Assembly: GCF_000741525.1 (NCBI RefSeq) | Contig: NZ_JGYP01000001.1 | Span: 310,001 to 374,000, forward strand | Length of the DNA: 64,000 nt | Source: Bifidobacterium bohemicum DSM 22767 | GTDB lineage: Bacteria > Actinomycetota > Actinomycetes > Actinomycetales > Bifidobacteriaceae | Direction of reading: 5' to 3' | Shown here: positions 45,632-54,707 of the stretch, piece after piece | How the letters are laid out: the number at the start of each line of letters is the position of its first letter | Position numbering within the stretch: the first letter of the stretch is position 1 | The notes under the pieces: model-generated | What the model was told of the DNA's origin: nothing | The model's database searches: none | Seen by the model: the letters and a program-made list of their open reading frames with translations, nothing else | Position numbers and translations under genes: made by a program

Positions 45632-46396
45632 TTAGCGCTCGATGCCAGATTCTGGCTTTGGATCGCCATATTTGGCGATAATTGCCATAGCGAGACGCTT
45701 CTTCGGGATTCGCTGATCCATGGAGGTCTTCTGAATCCAACGGAACGCACCCTGCTCGGAGAAGTCCGCCTTATCCATCAACAAGCCCTTCGCACGGTCG
45801 ACCAGCTTACGTTCCTCGAGCGAGTCCTCGGCCTTCTTAAGCTTTTGCTCAGCCTCTTTGAGTTTGCTTTCAGCTTCCTTGAGCCTCCCTTCGCTGCGCT
45901 CTACGCTATCCAGCAAATCGTTGATCTCGGCAAAACGACCCATGGCCACTTCGAGAGCAGGCAAAAGCTTGGATTCCTCGTAGGGCTTGGTGACATAGGC
46001 CATAGCGCCCGCACCTGTGGCCTGCCTGACCAAATCAGTCTGAGAATAAGCGGTGAGCATCACAACAGGTGCTATGTTCTCGTCGCAAATGGTGCCGGCG
46101 GCCGTGATGCCGTCCATACGAGGCATCTTGACGTCCATGCACACCACATCCGGACGGAACTTACGCGTCAGCTCAACCGCTTCCTCGCCGTTCGCGGCCT
46201 CACCGACCACTTTGTATCCGTTGTCTTCAAGCATGGCGACAAGATCCATACGATTCACCGATTCGTCTTCGGCCACCACAACCGTGCGCTGACGTGGCTT
46301 GCCGTCATCTTCATGCTTGGTGGCCTCAGTCGAAGCGACTTCACCCTGTGCAGCCGCCTGCAATTCCTCATTCGTCAATATTTCATCCATAACCAT
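45632..46396 (-). CDS. ANTAR-domain response regulator (AmiR/NasT type)
   Basis: 254 residues. A receiver domain (RTVVVAEDESVNRMDL, VCMDVKMPRMDG with the phospho-acceptor Asp, AYVTKPYEESKL) is followed by a long heptad-rich coiled coil (KEAESKLKEAEQKLKKAEDS). It ends in an ANTAR RNA-binding domain (RKLVDRAKGLLMDKADFSEQ...AFRWIQ). ANTAR proteins bind two-hairpin leader RNAs and prevent termination. The N-terminus before the receiver is a 40-residue polar tail. The start is ATG 46396 or 46390. It has no partner kinase nearby, though such kinases are commonly distant in actinobacteria. Confidence 0.9.
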   Translation of the reverse strand: MVMDEILTNEELQAAAQGEVASTEATKHEDDGKPRQRTVVVAEDESVNRMDLVAMLEDNGYKVVGEAANGEEAVELTRKFRPDVVCMDVKMPRMDGITAAGTICDENIAPVVMLTAYSQTDLVRQATGAGAMAYVTKPYEESKLLPALEVAMGRFAEINDLLDSVERSEGRLKEAESKLKEAEQKLKKAEDSLEERKLVDRAKGLLMDKADFSEQGAFRWIQKTSMDQRIPKKRLAMAIIAKYGDPKPESGIER

Positions 46397-46511
46397 TTTC
46401 CGTTCCCACACGCGATTCTTGCTTCTTCAGTCCTTCTTCTATAACAATAGTAACAAGAGGACCGGCAAAAAAGTCTAGCCGCTACATATGAAAGCGGCAA
46501 GGGACTCGACG

Positions 46512-46585
46512 TGCCCTTGGTGGGACTCGAACCCACACTGCACAGATTTTGAGGCTGTTTCCTCTACCAATTGGGATACAAGGGC
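46512..46585 (-). tRNA. tRNA with CAA anticodon (tRNA-Leu), short variable loop
   Basis: 74 nt. Acceptor GCCCTTG/CAAGGGC, D arm TCCCAATTGGTAGAGGA, anticodon loop CTCAAAA (anticodon CAA, Leu UUG), short variable loop, T arm GTGGG-TTCGAGT-CCCAC, discriminator A. tRNA-Leu normally has a long variable arm (class II); this one does not. CCA is not encoded. Confidence 0.8.
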
Positions 46586-46923
46586 TTGTATCTTACGACA
46601 CCTTGAGCGTCGCAACTCTTGATACGATACCACGACCAAACGACCTGACGAGACCCAAGACACACCTTTACAGACGACAAACATCACATTTTCGGATTAT
46701 GCTATCAGTAAACAACGATTCATATTTGCCTCTTCGAGCCTTTTCGTTTTTTGGTCGGCCGTCGAATGAGTGTCACGAATTGGTTCGAACCGATATCCTC
46801 GCCTACAAAACCGCCGAACGGCCTACATCCCGGTATTCATCTGTAACCCTGACACTGGGATCTCATGCTTCCGTCGTTCTATCCGGTTTCGTCACATCGG
46901 TGCCAGTGTCTTAAGACGCAAAA
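46586..46923. other. Intergenic, no supported gene
   Basis: About 340 nt between the tRNA and the pyk terminator. Only shadow-like reading frames. The tRNA promoter must lie in its left part. Confidence 0.5.
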
Positions 46924-46979
46924 CCCGCTACAGCTGATGGTCGAAACGGAATAACCGCAATGACCACCATCGTAGCGGG
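46924..46979 (-). terminator. Terminator of pyk
   Basis: An outer stem CCCGCTAC/GTAGCGGG (46924-46931 with 46972-46979) and an inner stem GATGGT/ACCATC (46936-46941 with 46966-46971), followed on the minus strand by TTTTGCG. It lies 30 nt after the pyk stop. Confidence 0.75.
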
Positions 46980-47011
46980 CCCAAACATATCAGAAGGAAC
47001 TGTCAGTCAGC

Positions 47012-48460
47012 TCAGTCTTCGTCGCAGGCGCCAACGGTATGAACGTAAATCGAGTCGGTACGACCCGGCTTGTTCTCACCTTGAGCGGAGCTGAGAACAA
47101 CGATCTTGTCGCCGTTGACAACCTTGCCGGCGTCGCGCAGCAACTTGTCCGTGAACACCATGAGATCATGGCGGCTCTTGTCATGGTAGTTCTCCTCGAC
47201 GCAGAACGCCTCGGTGCCCCAGCTCAGAGCCAACCAGTGATAGGTGTGCTCATCGTTGGTGATGCCGTAAATCGGCATGGACGGGCGTTCACGCGAGACG
47301 CGATGAACCGTGGAACCGGTCAGCGTGTAAGACACGATTGCCTTGGCGTTAACCTTGCTCGCCAGGTCGACGGCAGCCGAAGAAACGGCACCGGTCGAGG
47401 ACATGTCAAGGTCATTGATACGAGGAATCCGCTCGAAACCGTGCTCGGTGGCATAATTGGAGATACGGGCCATCGTGTTCACTGTCTGGGACGGGTACTT
47501 GCCGACCGCAGTCTCATTGGAGGTCATGGTGGCATCCGCTCCATCAAGGATGGCGTTGGCGCAGTCGGAGGCCTCGGCACGGCTCGGCACCGGCGAGTTG
47601 ACCATGGAGCCCAAGACTTCAGTTGCCACGATAACCGGCTTGGAGTACTGGCGCGCCAGCTCAATGCAACGCTTGGTGACCAGCGGCACCTCCTCGAACG
47701 GCATCTCCACGGCCATATCACCACGCGCGACCATGATGCCGTCAAACGCCTTGACGATCTCTTCGATGTTCTCCACGGCCTGCGGCTTTTCAATCTTGGC
47801 GATGACGGGGACGCGACGCCCCTCCTCATCCATGATTTCGTGGGCGCGGTCGATGTCGGAGGCAAAACGCACGAACGACATGGCAATCATGTCGGCACCG
47901 TTCTGAATCGCCCAACGCAGGTCGGTCTCATCCTTCTCGGTCAACGCCGGCAAGCTCACGGCCACACCCGGCAGGTTGATACCCTTGTGGCTCGAAACCG
48001 GACCCGCCACGACAACCTTAGTGTGGACGTTATTGCCTTCGACCTTGGTGACCTCAAGGCGAACCTTGCCGTCATCGATCAGAATGGGATCGCCGACGTG
48101 GCAATCCCCCGGCAGACCCTTGAAGGTCGTGGAGGTGATGTGCTCGTCACCCTTGATGTCGTCGGTGGTGATAATGAACTCCTGACCTTCGGTCAGTTGA
48201 ACCTTATCCTCGCCCTGTTCATTCTCCTTGAACCAACCACAACGAATCTTTGGCCCCTGAAGATCCACCAGAGCCGCAACATTGCGACCGGTGGCCCTAG
48301 CTGCCTCGCGCACATTGTGCATCACTTTAAGATGGTCTTCTGGAGTGCCGTGAGAACGATTGAGGCGCGCCACATCCATGCCGTTTTCCACCAGCTTGGT
48401 GAGGTTCTCCAGTGATTCGCTCGCTGGTCCGATGGTGTCTACGATCTTTGCCTTGCGCAT
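47012..48460 (-). CDS. pyk: Pyruvate kinase
   Basis: Converts PEP and ADP to pyruvate and ATP at the end of the lower glycolytic arm that follows the phosphoketolase step. 482 residues: RKAKIVDTIGPAS, ARLNRSHGT, LVDLQGPKIR, IAKIEKPQAVENIEEI (catalytic Lys and metal Glu), MVARGDMAVE and a C-terminal allosteric domain. The usual ATQML segment reads ATEVLGSM and DA-M-LS-ETA reads DATMTSNETA. ATG 48460. A perfect palindrome 113 nt upstream is a likely control site. Confidence 0.96.
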   Translation of the reverse strand: MRKAKIVDTIGPASESLENLTKLVENGMDVARLNRSHGTPEDHLKVMHNVREAARATGRNVAALVDLQGPKIRCGWFKENEQGEDKVQLTEGQEFIITTDDIKGDEHITSTTFKGLPGDCHVGDPILIDDGKVRLEVTKVEGNNVHTKVVVAGPVSSHKGINLPGVAVSLPALTEKDETDLRWAIQNGADMIAMSFVRFASDIDRAHEIMDEEGRRVPVIAKIEKPQAVENIEEIVKAFDGIMVARGDMAVEMPFEEVPLVTKRCIELARQYSKPVIVATEVLGSMVNSPVPSRAEASDCANAILDGADATMTSNETAVGKYPSQTVNTMARISNYATEHGFERIPRINDLDMSSTGAVSSAAVDLASKVNAKAIVSYTLTGSTVHRVSRERPSMPIYGITNDEHTYHWLALSWGTEAFCVEENYHDKSRHDLMVFTDKLLRDAGKVVNGDKIVVLSSAQGENKPGRTDSIYVHTVGACDED

Positions 48461-48572
48461 AAAATCTATCTGCTTCCGTTAAATTGTTACTACTACCATG
48501 TACTTCGGTGGCTTGCACCGGTCACAAGACATCAGTTTACTAGCAACACACTACTAAAGAACGGACAACACA

Positions 48573-48602
48573 CGGCAGTATGTGAGCGCTCACATACTGC
48601 CG
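48573..48602. promoter_or_regulatory. 30-nt perfect palindrome, LacI-type operator candidate
   Basis: A perfect palindrome of 30 nt without a loop, with TATGTGAGCGCTCACATA at its centre, between the terC stop and pyk. The core TGTGAGCGCTCACA is the pattern of LacI-family sites, including those described for global carbohydrate regulators (AraQ-like) of bifidobacteria. It could also act as a terC terminator, but no T-run follows. Confidence 0.65.
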
Positions 48603-48617
48603 CACGATGTCATGCCT

Positions 48618-49613
48618 TTACTTGGGCTCAGCCTGGAGTCCCTTATCGATCCTCATTTTGACAATGCTCGCCACTGCGGCCGCACCGATGCATACCACAA
48701 TGACGACCAGGGAGACCCATGTAGGTATTTCGGGAACAGAGGAAATGGACCGGCCACCATTGATGAACGGCAACGTGTTGCCGTGCAGCGCCTCCATGAC
48801 GAGCTTGACCCCGATGAAACCAAGGACGGCCGCAAGTCCGTATGGCAAATACTCAAGCTTATCAAGCAAAGCCCCCAGCAGGAAGTAAAGCTGCTGTAAG
48901 CCAAGTAGAGCAAACACGTTGGAAGTGAAAACGATGAATGGATCATGCGTCAACCCGAAAATGGCCGGTATTGAATCGAACGCGAACATTACATCGGTGG
49001 TACCGATCGTCAGGAAGACGATGAGCATCGGGGTGAAGTATCGATGACCCTCCTTCTCGACGCGCAACTTCTCGCCGTCGTATTCGTCGGTAATCGGCAC
49101 GACATGACGCAATGAACGAACGACGGCGTTCTCGTGGTACTCCTCGTCGTCATCCGATCCACCGACGACCAGTTTTACGGCCGTGTACAGCAGGAACACA
49201 CCGAACAAAAAGAACACCCAGGTAAAGCGTTGCACGATTGCGGCGCCGACCAGAATGAAGAAGCCGCGCAGCACCAAAGCCACGGCTATGCCAACGCTCA
49301 AAACATACCGTTGCAGCTTTTTGGGTACTGCGAAGTTCGCGATGATGATGACGAAGACGAACAGGTTGTCGATGCTCAGCGAGTATTCGGTCAGCCATCC
49401 GGAATAGAACTCCAGCGCCGGTTTGGCACCTGACACCAGCCAGACGAGCGCACCGAACACGAGTGCGGCAACAACGAAAAAGACGATGTGCCGCAAGCAC
49501 TCCTTGGTCGAGGGTTCTCGTGGGTTACGACCGACGACAAAGATATCGACGACGAAAAACACGAGAAGCACGGCCAACGTGACGGCTTTGAAGACAAATG
49601 GAATTGTAGACAT
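48618..49613 (-). CDS. TerC family membrane protein
   Basis: 331 residues with eight or nine membrane helices. It shows the TerC motifs: SLSIDNLFVFVIII, and later LTIGTTDVMFAFDSIPAIFG with the membrane Asp pair. TerC/Alx relatives export Mn2+ or act in tellurite resistance and protein metalation. ATG 49613 begins the conserved part; only GAAG is present upstream. No yybP-ykoY-type leader was recognised. Confidence 0.9.
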   Translation of the reverse strand: MSTIPFVFKAVTLAVLLVFFVVDIFVVGRNPREPSTKECLRHIVFFVVAALVFGALVWLVSGAKPALEFYSGWLTEYSLSIDNLFVFVIIIANFAVPKKLQRYVLSVGIAVALVLRGFFILVGAAIVQRFTWVFFLFGVFLLYTAVKLVVGGSDDDEEYHENAVVRSLRHVVPITDEYDGEKLRVEKEGHRYFTPMLIVFLTIGTTDVMFAFDSIPAIFGLTHDPFIVFTSNVFALLGLQQLYFLLGALLDKLEYLPYGLAAVLGFIGVKLVMEALHGNTLPFINGGRSISSVPEIPTWVSLVVIVVCIGAAAVASIVKMRIDKGLQAEPK

Positions 49614-49667
49614 AGGCTTCAGATTACGGCGTGGCGATGACCGCCCGAGATGACGCATATAAAAAGG

Positions 49668-49705
49668 GGTGCTGTGGGCCAAATCCGAAAACAGCCCACA
49701 GCACC
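49668..49705 (-). terminator. Terminator of the MFS transporter gene
   Basis: A perfect 12-bp stem (49668-49679 with 49694-49705), followed on the minus strand by CCTTTTTAT, 35 nt after the stop of the transporter. Confidence 0.85.
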
Positions 49706-49739
49706 TTTGAAGCGTCACCGCTCCTCACCTGACCCAGGA

Positions 49740-51071
49740 TCAGGCTTCCTGCTTGGCGGCGCGCTCCTTCTTCAGTGTGAACAAGTGCAACAGGACGGCA
49801 CACACGGTGCAGAGCACGACGGCGATCAGCAGCATAATCAGGCCGGCGTTCCAGCCGTAGTGATCGACCTCGACACCCAGGAGGCTCGTACCGAGGGTGG
49901 AGCCGAGTACGTAGCTCATCAAGCCGCGTAGGCCGACCGTCGAACCAACCGCAAACGGCGGAACGACCTCCATCGTCTGCACCGAGTCTAGGAACTGCGG
50001 AATGTAGACGAGGCATCCGGCTAGCGCCGCGAACACGGTGACAACAATGACGGACTCGCTGGTCCAGTAGCCAATGATGCAGAAGACGATGACGATCAGA
50101 GAGATGATGGCCGGCGGCATGCGATGACCTTTGAACAGCTTGTCGGAGACGATGCCGGCAAGCAGGGTAGACGGAATCGCAGCCCATTCAAAGAACGTGA
50201 AGGCCACCATCATCTGACTGTGGCTGAAACCCTTGGCCTGGATCAGGAAGATCGGCAGCCAGGTGAGGATGCCGAAACGGATCATGTAGACGAAGGTGTC
50301 CATGAACGAGACGAGCCAGGCACCGGGGTTCGGGAAAACGTACTTGGTGAGGATCTGCCATGATGAGAGATCCTTGTAGTCCACGTCCTCCTGCTCCTTG
50401 GTGGTCTCCTCAAGCGGCGGAAGACCCTCTTCCTCGGGGCGGCCCTTGATCAGGAAGTAGATGACCACGGCGACCACGAGCGCGATGATCGCCGGGAAGA
50501 CGTAGTATGCGATGCGCCAGTTGCCCGTTCCCACTGCGCCCAGCATGAAACCGGCGAGCGGGGAAACCAGACCACCACCGACATTGTGTGACGTGTTCCA
50601 CACCGAGGTGATGAAACCACGGTTCTTCTTCTTGAACCATGTCGAAAGCGTGATGAACGCGGGGCCTACGCCCATACCTTGGAACAAGCCCAGAAGGATG
50701 AGGATGAAGGCCGTCGCCCAAAAGGTGACGCCGAAAAACGCCAGACCGATGTTGAGCAGGGCGCAGATCACCAAGCCGGTCACCATGAAGCGCTTGGGGT
50801 TGGCCTTGTCCGCCAGGGAGCTCATGAAACCTTTGCCGAGTCCGTAGGAAATCAGCAGGCAGCTGGAAAGCATACCGACCTGGCCTTTGCTCAGGTGCAA
50901 CTGCTGTTGCAACTCCGGGGTCGACAGAGTGAAGTTGTTGCGCACGATGTAGAACGCGGCGTATCCGACGAACACCCCCACCAGTGACAACCATTTGTAT
51001 CTGGCGAACAGCGACTCGGCCTGCTCGGCCGGAACTGGAGGCTTGTGCTGTATCTCTAGGAATCGGATCAT
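49740..51071 (-). CDS. Organophosphate:phosphate antiporter (UhpT/GlpT-like MFS)
   Basis: 443 residues with 12 membrane helices. Typical family parts are GYAAFYIVRNNF in helix 1, LISYGLGKGFMSSLADKANPKRFM, GMGVGPAFITLSTWFKKKNRG and SVWNTSHNVGGGL. The two Arg for phosphate binding are at expected places (YIVRNN in helix 1 and MIRFGILTWLP later). It should take up a sugar phosphate or glycerol phosphate against phosphate. ATG 51071 follows AAGGG; the frame from 51191 adds 40 unlikely residues. Confidence 0.9.
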   Translation of the reverse strand: MIRFLEIQHKPPVPAEQAESLFARYKWLSLVGVFVGYAAFYIVRNNFTLSTPELQQQLHLSKGQVGMLSSCLLISYGLGKGFMSSLADKANPKRFMVTGLVICALLNIGLAFFGVTFWATAFILILLGLFQGMGVGPAFITLSTWFKKKNRGFITSVWNTSHNVGGGLVSPLAGFMLGAVGTGNWRIAYYVFPAIIALVVAVVIYFLIKGRPEEEGLPPLEETTKEQEDVDYKDLSSWQILTKYVFPNPGAWLVSFMDTFVYMIRFGILTWLPIFLIQAKGFSHSQMMVAFTFFEWAAIPSTLLAGIVSDKLFKGHRMPPAIISLIVIVFCIIGYWTSESVIVVTVFAALAGCLVYIPQFLDSVQTMEVVPPFAVGSTVGLRGLMSYVLGSTLGTSLLGVEVDHYGWNAGLIMLLIAVVLCTVCAVLLHLFTLKKERAAKQEA

Positions 51072-51660
51072 TACGTACCCTTCTCTCTCACTCTCATGCC
51101 GCACCTCGTCGATCACGACATTGCGAATCCATTCCTTTACATAATGGAAACGATTAAAGATGGTACCGCGGAACACATCACAGCGCAACAAGAAAGTACT
51201 TCAGAGTATTAGCGGACGCTCAGCAATAAGCACCAGAAAAAAGTGAACGCTTGCTTCTCCGTGTTACTTTTTCAAGCAAAACTACAGCAGAGCAATATAT
51301 TATTCTTATCTACAAATTTTATCGTATTGTAACTGATGGAAAATCGTTCTTTAACAACGACTCAATAAAAGATTTAATACAATCTTGTTTCAAAATATGA
51401 AATTAACGTTCCTGATTTTATCAACATTTTTCCTTATCGATTCAGCTCGATCCCCACTCCGACCGGACCCACGACGAATAGCCTACGCAGGACTTCCATC
51501 CCGGGTTTTATAAGGCAACGGCGGGATAGAGGGATACGGAAAGAAAGACCATGCCCCAGTCATTACCCTCCAACCGCTACCCGGCCATTGCCCAATCACT
51601 ACTTAATCATCACCAAAACAATAGAAGACGCCAGCCCCATCTGGCCATACAACCGCTACT
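51072..51660. other. AT-rich intergenic upstream of the transporter
   Basis: 590 nt, AT-rich between 51230 and 51430. It carries the transporter promoter at one side and the uvrB 3' flank at the other. No gene or clear operator was found; the long leader suggests regulation. Confidence 0.5.
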
Positions 51661-53775
51661 CTACTTCTGGGCCTCAGTAATCTGACGGAGCTCCTTTTTC
51701 AGGTCGCGAATCTCGTCGCGCAGTCGGGCGGCCAGTTCGAACTGAAGCTGCTCGGCGGCCGTGTGCATCTGATCGCTCATCTGCCGAATGAGATCGGCTA
51801 GGTCTTGCGCGGGCAGACCTGCGTTGATGATGTCATCGCGATGCTTCTGCAGGTCCTGCTCATCGAGGCTAGTCAAGGCGACGCGCCTGTCGGAACCGGC
51901 CTTCTTGTCGTCGCGATAGCCGCCTGCCAGCAGCGTTTCGGTATCGACGTCCTCCTTGGCAAGCATATCGTTGACGTCACTGATCTTTTTGACCAGCGGC
52001 TTGGGGTCGACATGGTGCGCCTTGTTGTAGGCAATCTGCTTGGCACGCCGACGGTTCGTCTCGCCGATGGCCTTGTCCATCGCATCGGTGACCTCGTCGG
52101 CGTACATCAGCACGGTTCCCTGCACGTTGCGCGCCGCACGGCCAATCGTCTGGATCAGCGAACGATACGAACGCAGGAAGCCCTCTTTGTCGGCATCGAG
52201 GATCGCCACCAATGAAACCTCAGGCAAGTCAAGACCCTCGCGCAGCAGATTGATACCCACGATCACGTCAATCTTGCCCTCACGTAGCTCACGTAGCAGC
52301 TCCACGCGCTTCAACGTATCGACGTCGGAGTGCAGATATTCGACCTTGATGTCGCGTTCCAACAGATAGTCGGTCAGATCCTCCGCCATCCTCTTGGTCA
52401 ATGTGGTCACCAGCACACGTTCATGCTTGGCGACACGAGTCTTGATCTCGCCCAACAGGTCATCGATCTGCCCTTTGACAGGGCGTACCTCGACCACCGG
52501 ATCCAATAGGCCGGTCGGACGGATGACCTGCTCCACCACACCGTCGGAAAGCCCCAGCTCGTAGTCGCCGGGAGTAGCGGACAGATAGACCGTCTGCCCC
52601 ACACGATCGAGGAACTCCGGCCATTTCAAAGGCCGGTTATCCATTGCCGAAGGCAGACGAAAGCCGTTGTCGACCAACGTACGCTTACGACTGGCGTCCC
52701 CCTCGTACATCGCACCGATCTGCGGGACCGTGACATGCGACTCGTCGATCACCAGCAGAAAATCGTCGGGGAAAAAATCAAGCAGCGTGTGCGGCGCGCT
52801 ACCCGGCTCACGCTCGTCAAAATGGCGTGAATAGTTCTCGATGCCGGAACAGAAACCGACCTGCTGAATCATCTCCAGATCATAATTGGTGCGCATCTCA
52901 AGACGTTGTGCCTCAAGCTCCTTGCCTTGTTTGCGAAACTCCGCCACACGATCGACCAGCTCGTCTTTGATGGTCTTGAGCGCATGTTCGGTGCGCTCCG
53001 GACCGGCGATATAATGAGATGCCGGGAAGATATGGACCTCCGGCTCATGGGCGATCACATCACCGGTGAGCGGATGAAGTGTCGATATGCGGTCGATCTG
53101 GTCTCCGAAGAATTCGATTCGTATGGCCAGCTCCTCGTACACCGGAATGATTTCAACGGTGTCACCACGCACACGGAAGGTGCCGCGAGTAAAGGCCACA
53201 TCGTTGCGTTTGTACTGCATAGCGACAAACTTACGCAACAGTGAATCGCGATCGACCTGCTCCCCCTCCCGCAAAAACAGCATGCGCCCGGCATATTCCT
53301 CCGGCGTACCCAGGCCATAGATGCATGAGACGGTGGCCACCACCACGCAGTCGTCACGCGTCAGAAGATTTGCCGTGGCCGCGTGACGAAGGCGCTCCAC
53401 GTCGTCGTTGATGCTCGAGTCCTTTTCGATATAGGTGTCGGTCTGCGGGATATACGCCTCAGGCTGGTAATAATCATAATACGACACAAAATAGCTCACG
53501 GCGTTGTCGGGCATAAGCTCACGGAACTCTGCGCACAGCTGGGCGGCCAGCGTCTTGTTCGGCTCAAGGATGAGGGTGGGGCGCTGGAGCTTTTCGATTA
53601 GCCATGCGGTGGTGGCCGTCTTGCCGGTGCCTGTGGCGCCCATGAGCACCACGTCGTTCTCGCCGTTCTCGATGCGTGTGGCCAGCTCGTCGATGGCCTC
53701 AGGTTGGTCGCCTGAAGGCTGGTATGGCGACTTGACCACAAACGGCTTGTGCGTACGCTCGATATTGAACCCCAT
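51661..53775 (-). CDS. uvrB: UvrABC excinuclease subunit B
   Basis: Damage-verifying helicase of nucleotide excision repair. 704 residues. Walker A is [13 protein letters not shown], the beta-hairpin has [12 protein letters not shown], and [13 protein letters not shown] holds Walker B. Also present are [33 protein letters not shown] and a C-terminal UVR domain ([24 protein letters not shown]) that binds UvrC. ATG 53775 with AGGGG upstream. No SOS box was found near its start. Confidence 0.97.
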   Translation of the reverse strand: MGFNIERTHKPFVVKSPYQPSGDQPEAIDELATRIENGENDVVLMGATGTGKTATTAWLIEKLQRPTLILEPNKTLAAQLCAEFRELMPDNAVSYFVSYYDYYQPEAYIPQTDTYIEKDSSINDDVERLRHAATANLLTRDDCVVVATVSCIYGLGTPEEYAGRMLFLREGEQVDRDSLLRKFVAMQYKRNDVAFTRGTFRVRGDTVEIIPVYEELAIRIEFFGDQIDRISTLHPLTGDVIAHEPEVHIFPASHYIAGPERTEHALKTIKDELVDRVAEFRKQGKELEAQRLEMRTNYDLEMIQQVGFCSGIENYSRHFDEREPGSAPHTLLDFFPDDFLLVIDESHVTVPQIGAMYEGDASRKRTLVDNGFRLPSAMDNRPLKWPEFLDRVGQTVYLSATPGDYELGLSDGVVEQVIRPTGLLDPVVEVRPVKGQIDDLLGEIKTRVAKHERVLVTTLTKRMAEDLTDYLLERDIKVEYLHSDVDTLKRVELLRELREGKIDVIVGINLLREGLDLPEVSLVAILDADKEGFLRSYRSLIQTIGRAARNVQGTVLMYADEVTDAMDKAIGETNRRRAKQIAYNKAHHVDPKPLVKKISDVNDMLAKEDVDTETLLAGGYRDDKKAGSDRRVALTSLDEQDLQKHRDDIINAGLPAQDLADLIRQMSDQMHTAAEQLQFELAARLRDEIRDLKKELRQITEAQK

Positions 53776-53912
53776 ACTCGTCTACCCCTCTCAAACCTGC
53801 CTAGCGCTGAACCCCGAACCTCGACCTCGCACGAAACTTCAGCCGAAGAAATCACTCATATCCGGATCCCTCACCACGGACAACTTCTCAACCACGATAC
53901 GACCTACGCCGT

Positions 53913-54596
53913 TCAGCACGCTTGCCATTGTGCAATCAGCATATCAACATGCTCGAACATTTGTTCGACTGGTTGCGTCGCATCAACCACCACGTCCGCG
54001 ATGGCTTCACGCTGGGCACGCGTGGACTGATGAGAGATACGGGCCTCGGCCTGTTCGCGGCTCATCGCCCGCGTATCCATCATGCGTCGCACACGCACCT
54101 CCTCAGGTGCCTCGACCGTAATAATATGGTCGAAATCGAACGGGATCTCATCGATGACCTCGGCCAACAGCGGCACGTCATGGACGATTACCACGCAGGA
54201 TCCACCCCTCAAGTCGGCGCTCCGGCCTCCGCCTGCATGCCGGCCTTCCTCCGTCTGTTCCGCCGGTACATGCGCATGTTCCAACAGTGTCTGGGATTCC
54301 TTGACTTCAGCCAGTTGATACACCAGCGGATGCTCGATGGCATCAAGCCTCCTGCGCGCGCCTTCATCCGCGACGCCGAACACATGACCGGCCAGCCACG
54401 CTCGATCAAGTGAACCGTCCTGCATCAACGCCTCAGGCCCGAAGGCGTGCACGATCTTTTGCAGCCCCGGACTTCCCGGTGCCACGACCTGACGAGCGAG
54501 CTTGTCGTAGTCGATGATGACAGCACCGAGCTCGGTCAGGTGAGCCGCCACCGTGCTCTTGCCTGCGGCAATACCCCCGGTCAATCCGATCCTCAT
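53913..54596 (-). CDS. coaE: Dephospho-CoA kinase
   Basis: Last step of coenzyme A synthesis. 227 residues. P-loop GLTGGIAAGKST, DYDKLARQVV, and HDVPLLAEV. The usual short stretch before that motif is expanded by about 30 Gly/Glu-rich residues (EEGRHAGGGRSADLRGG). It ends with MMDTRAMSREQAEARISHQ and VVVDAT. ATG 54596 follows AAGGGTGA. Same strand as uvrB and rpsA, in the common actinobacterial order. Confidence 0.93.
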   Translation of the reverse strand: MRIGLTGGIAAGKSTVAAHLTELGAVIIDYDKLARQVVAPGSPGLQKIVHAFGPEALMQDGSLDRAWLAGHVFGVADEGARRRLDAIEHPLVYQLAEVKESQTLLEHAHVPAEQTEEGRHAGGGRSADLRGGSCVVIVHDVPLLAEVIDEIPFDFDHIITVEAPEEVRVRRMMDTRAMSREQAEARISHQSTRAQREAIADVVVDATQPVEQMFEHVDMLIAQWQAC

Positions 54597-54707
54597 CAGC
54601 AATCACCCTTCATCCCGAAACAATCGATGCTACGAAAAAGGTCCGGCACAGGTCATGTTGACCCGCACCGAACCTCATCATGAATCCACACTATCGGTGG
54701 TATTCAC

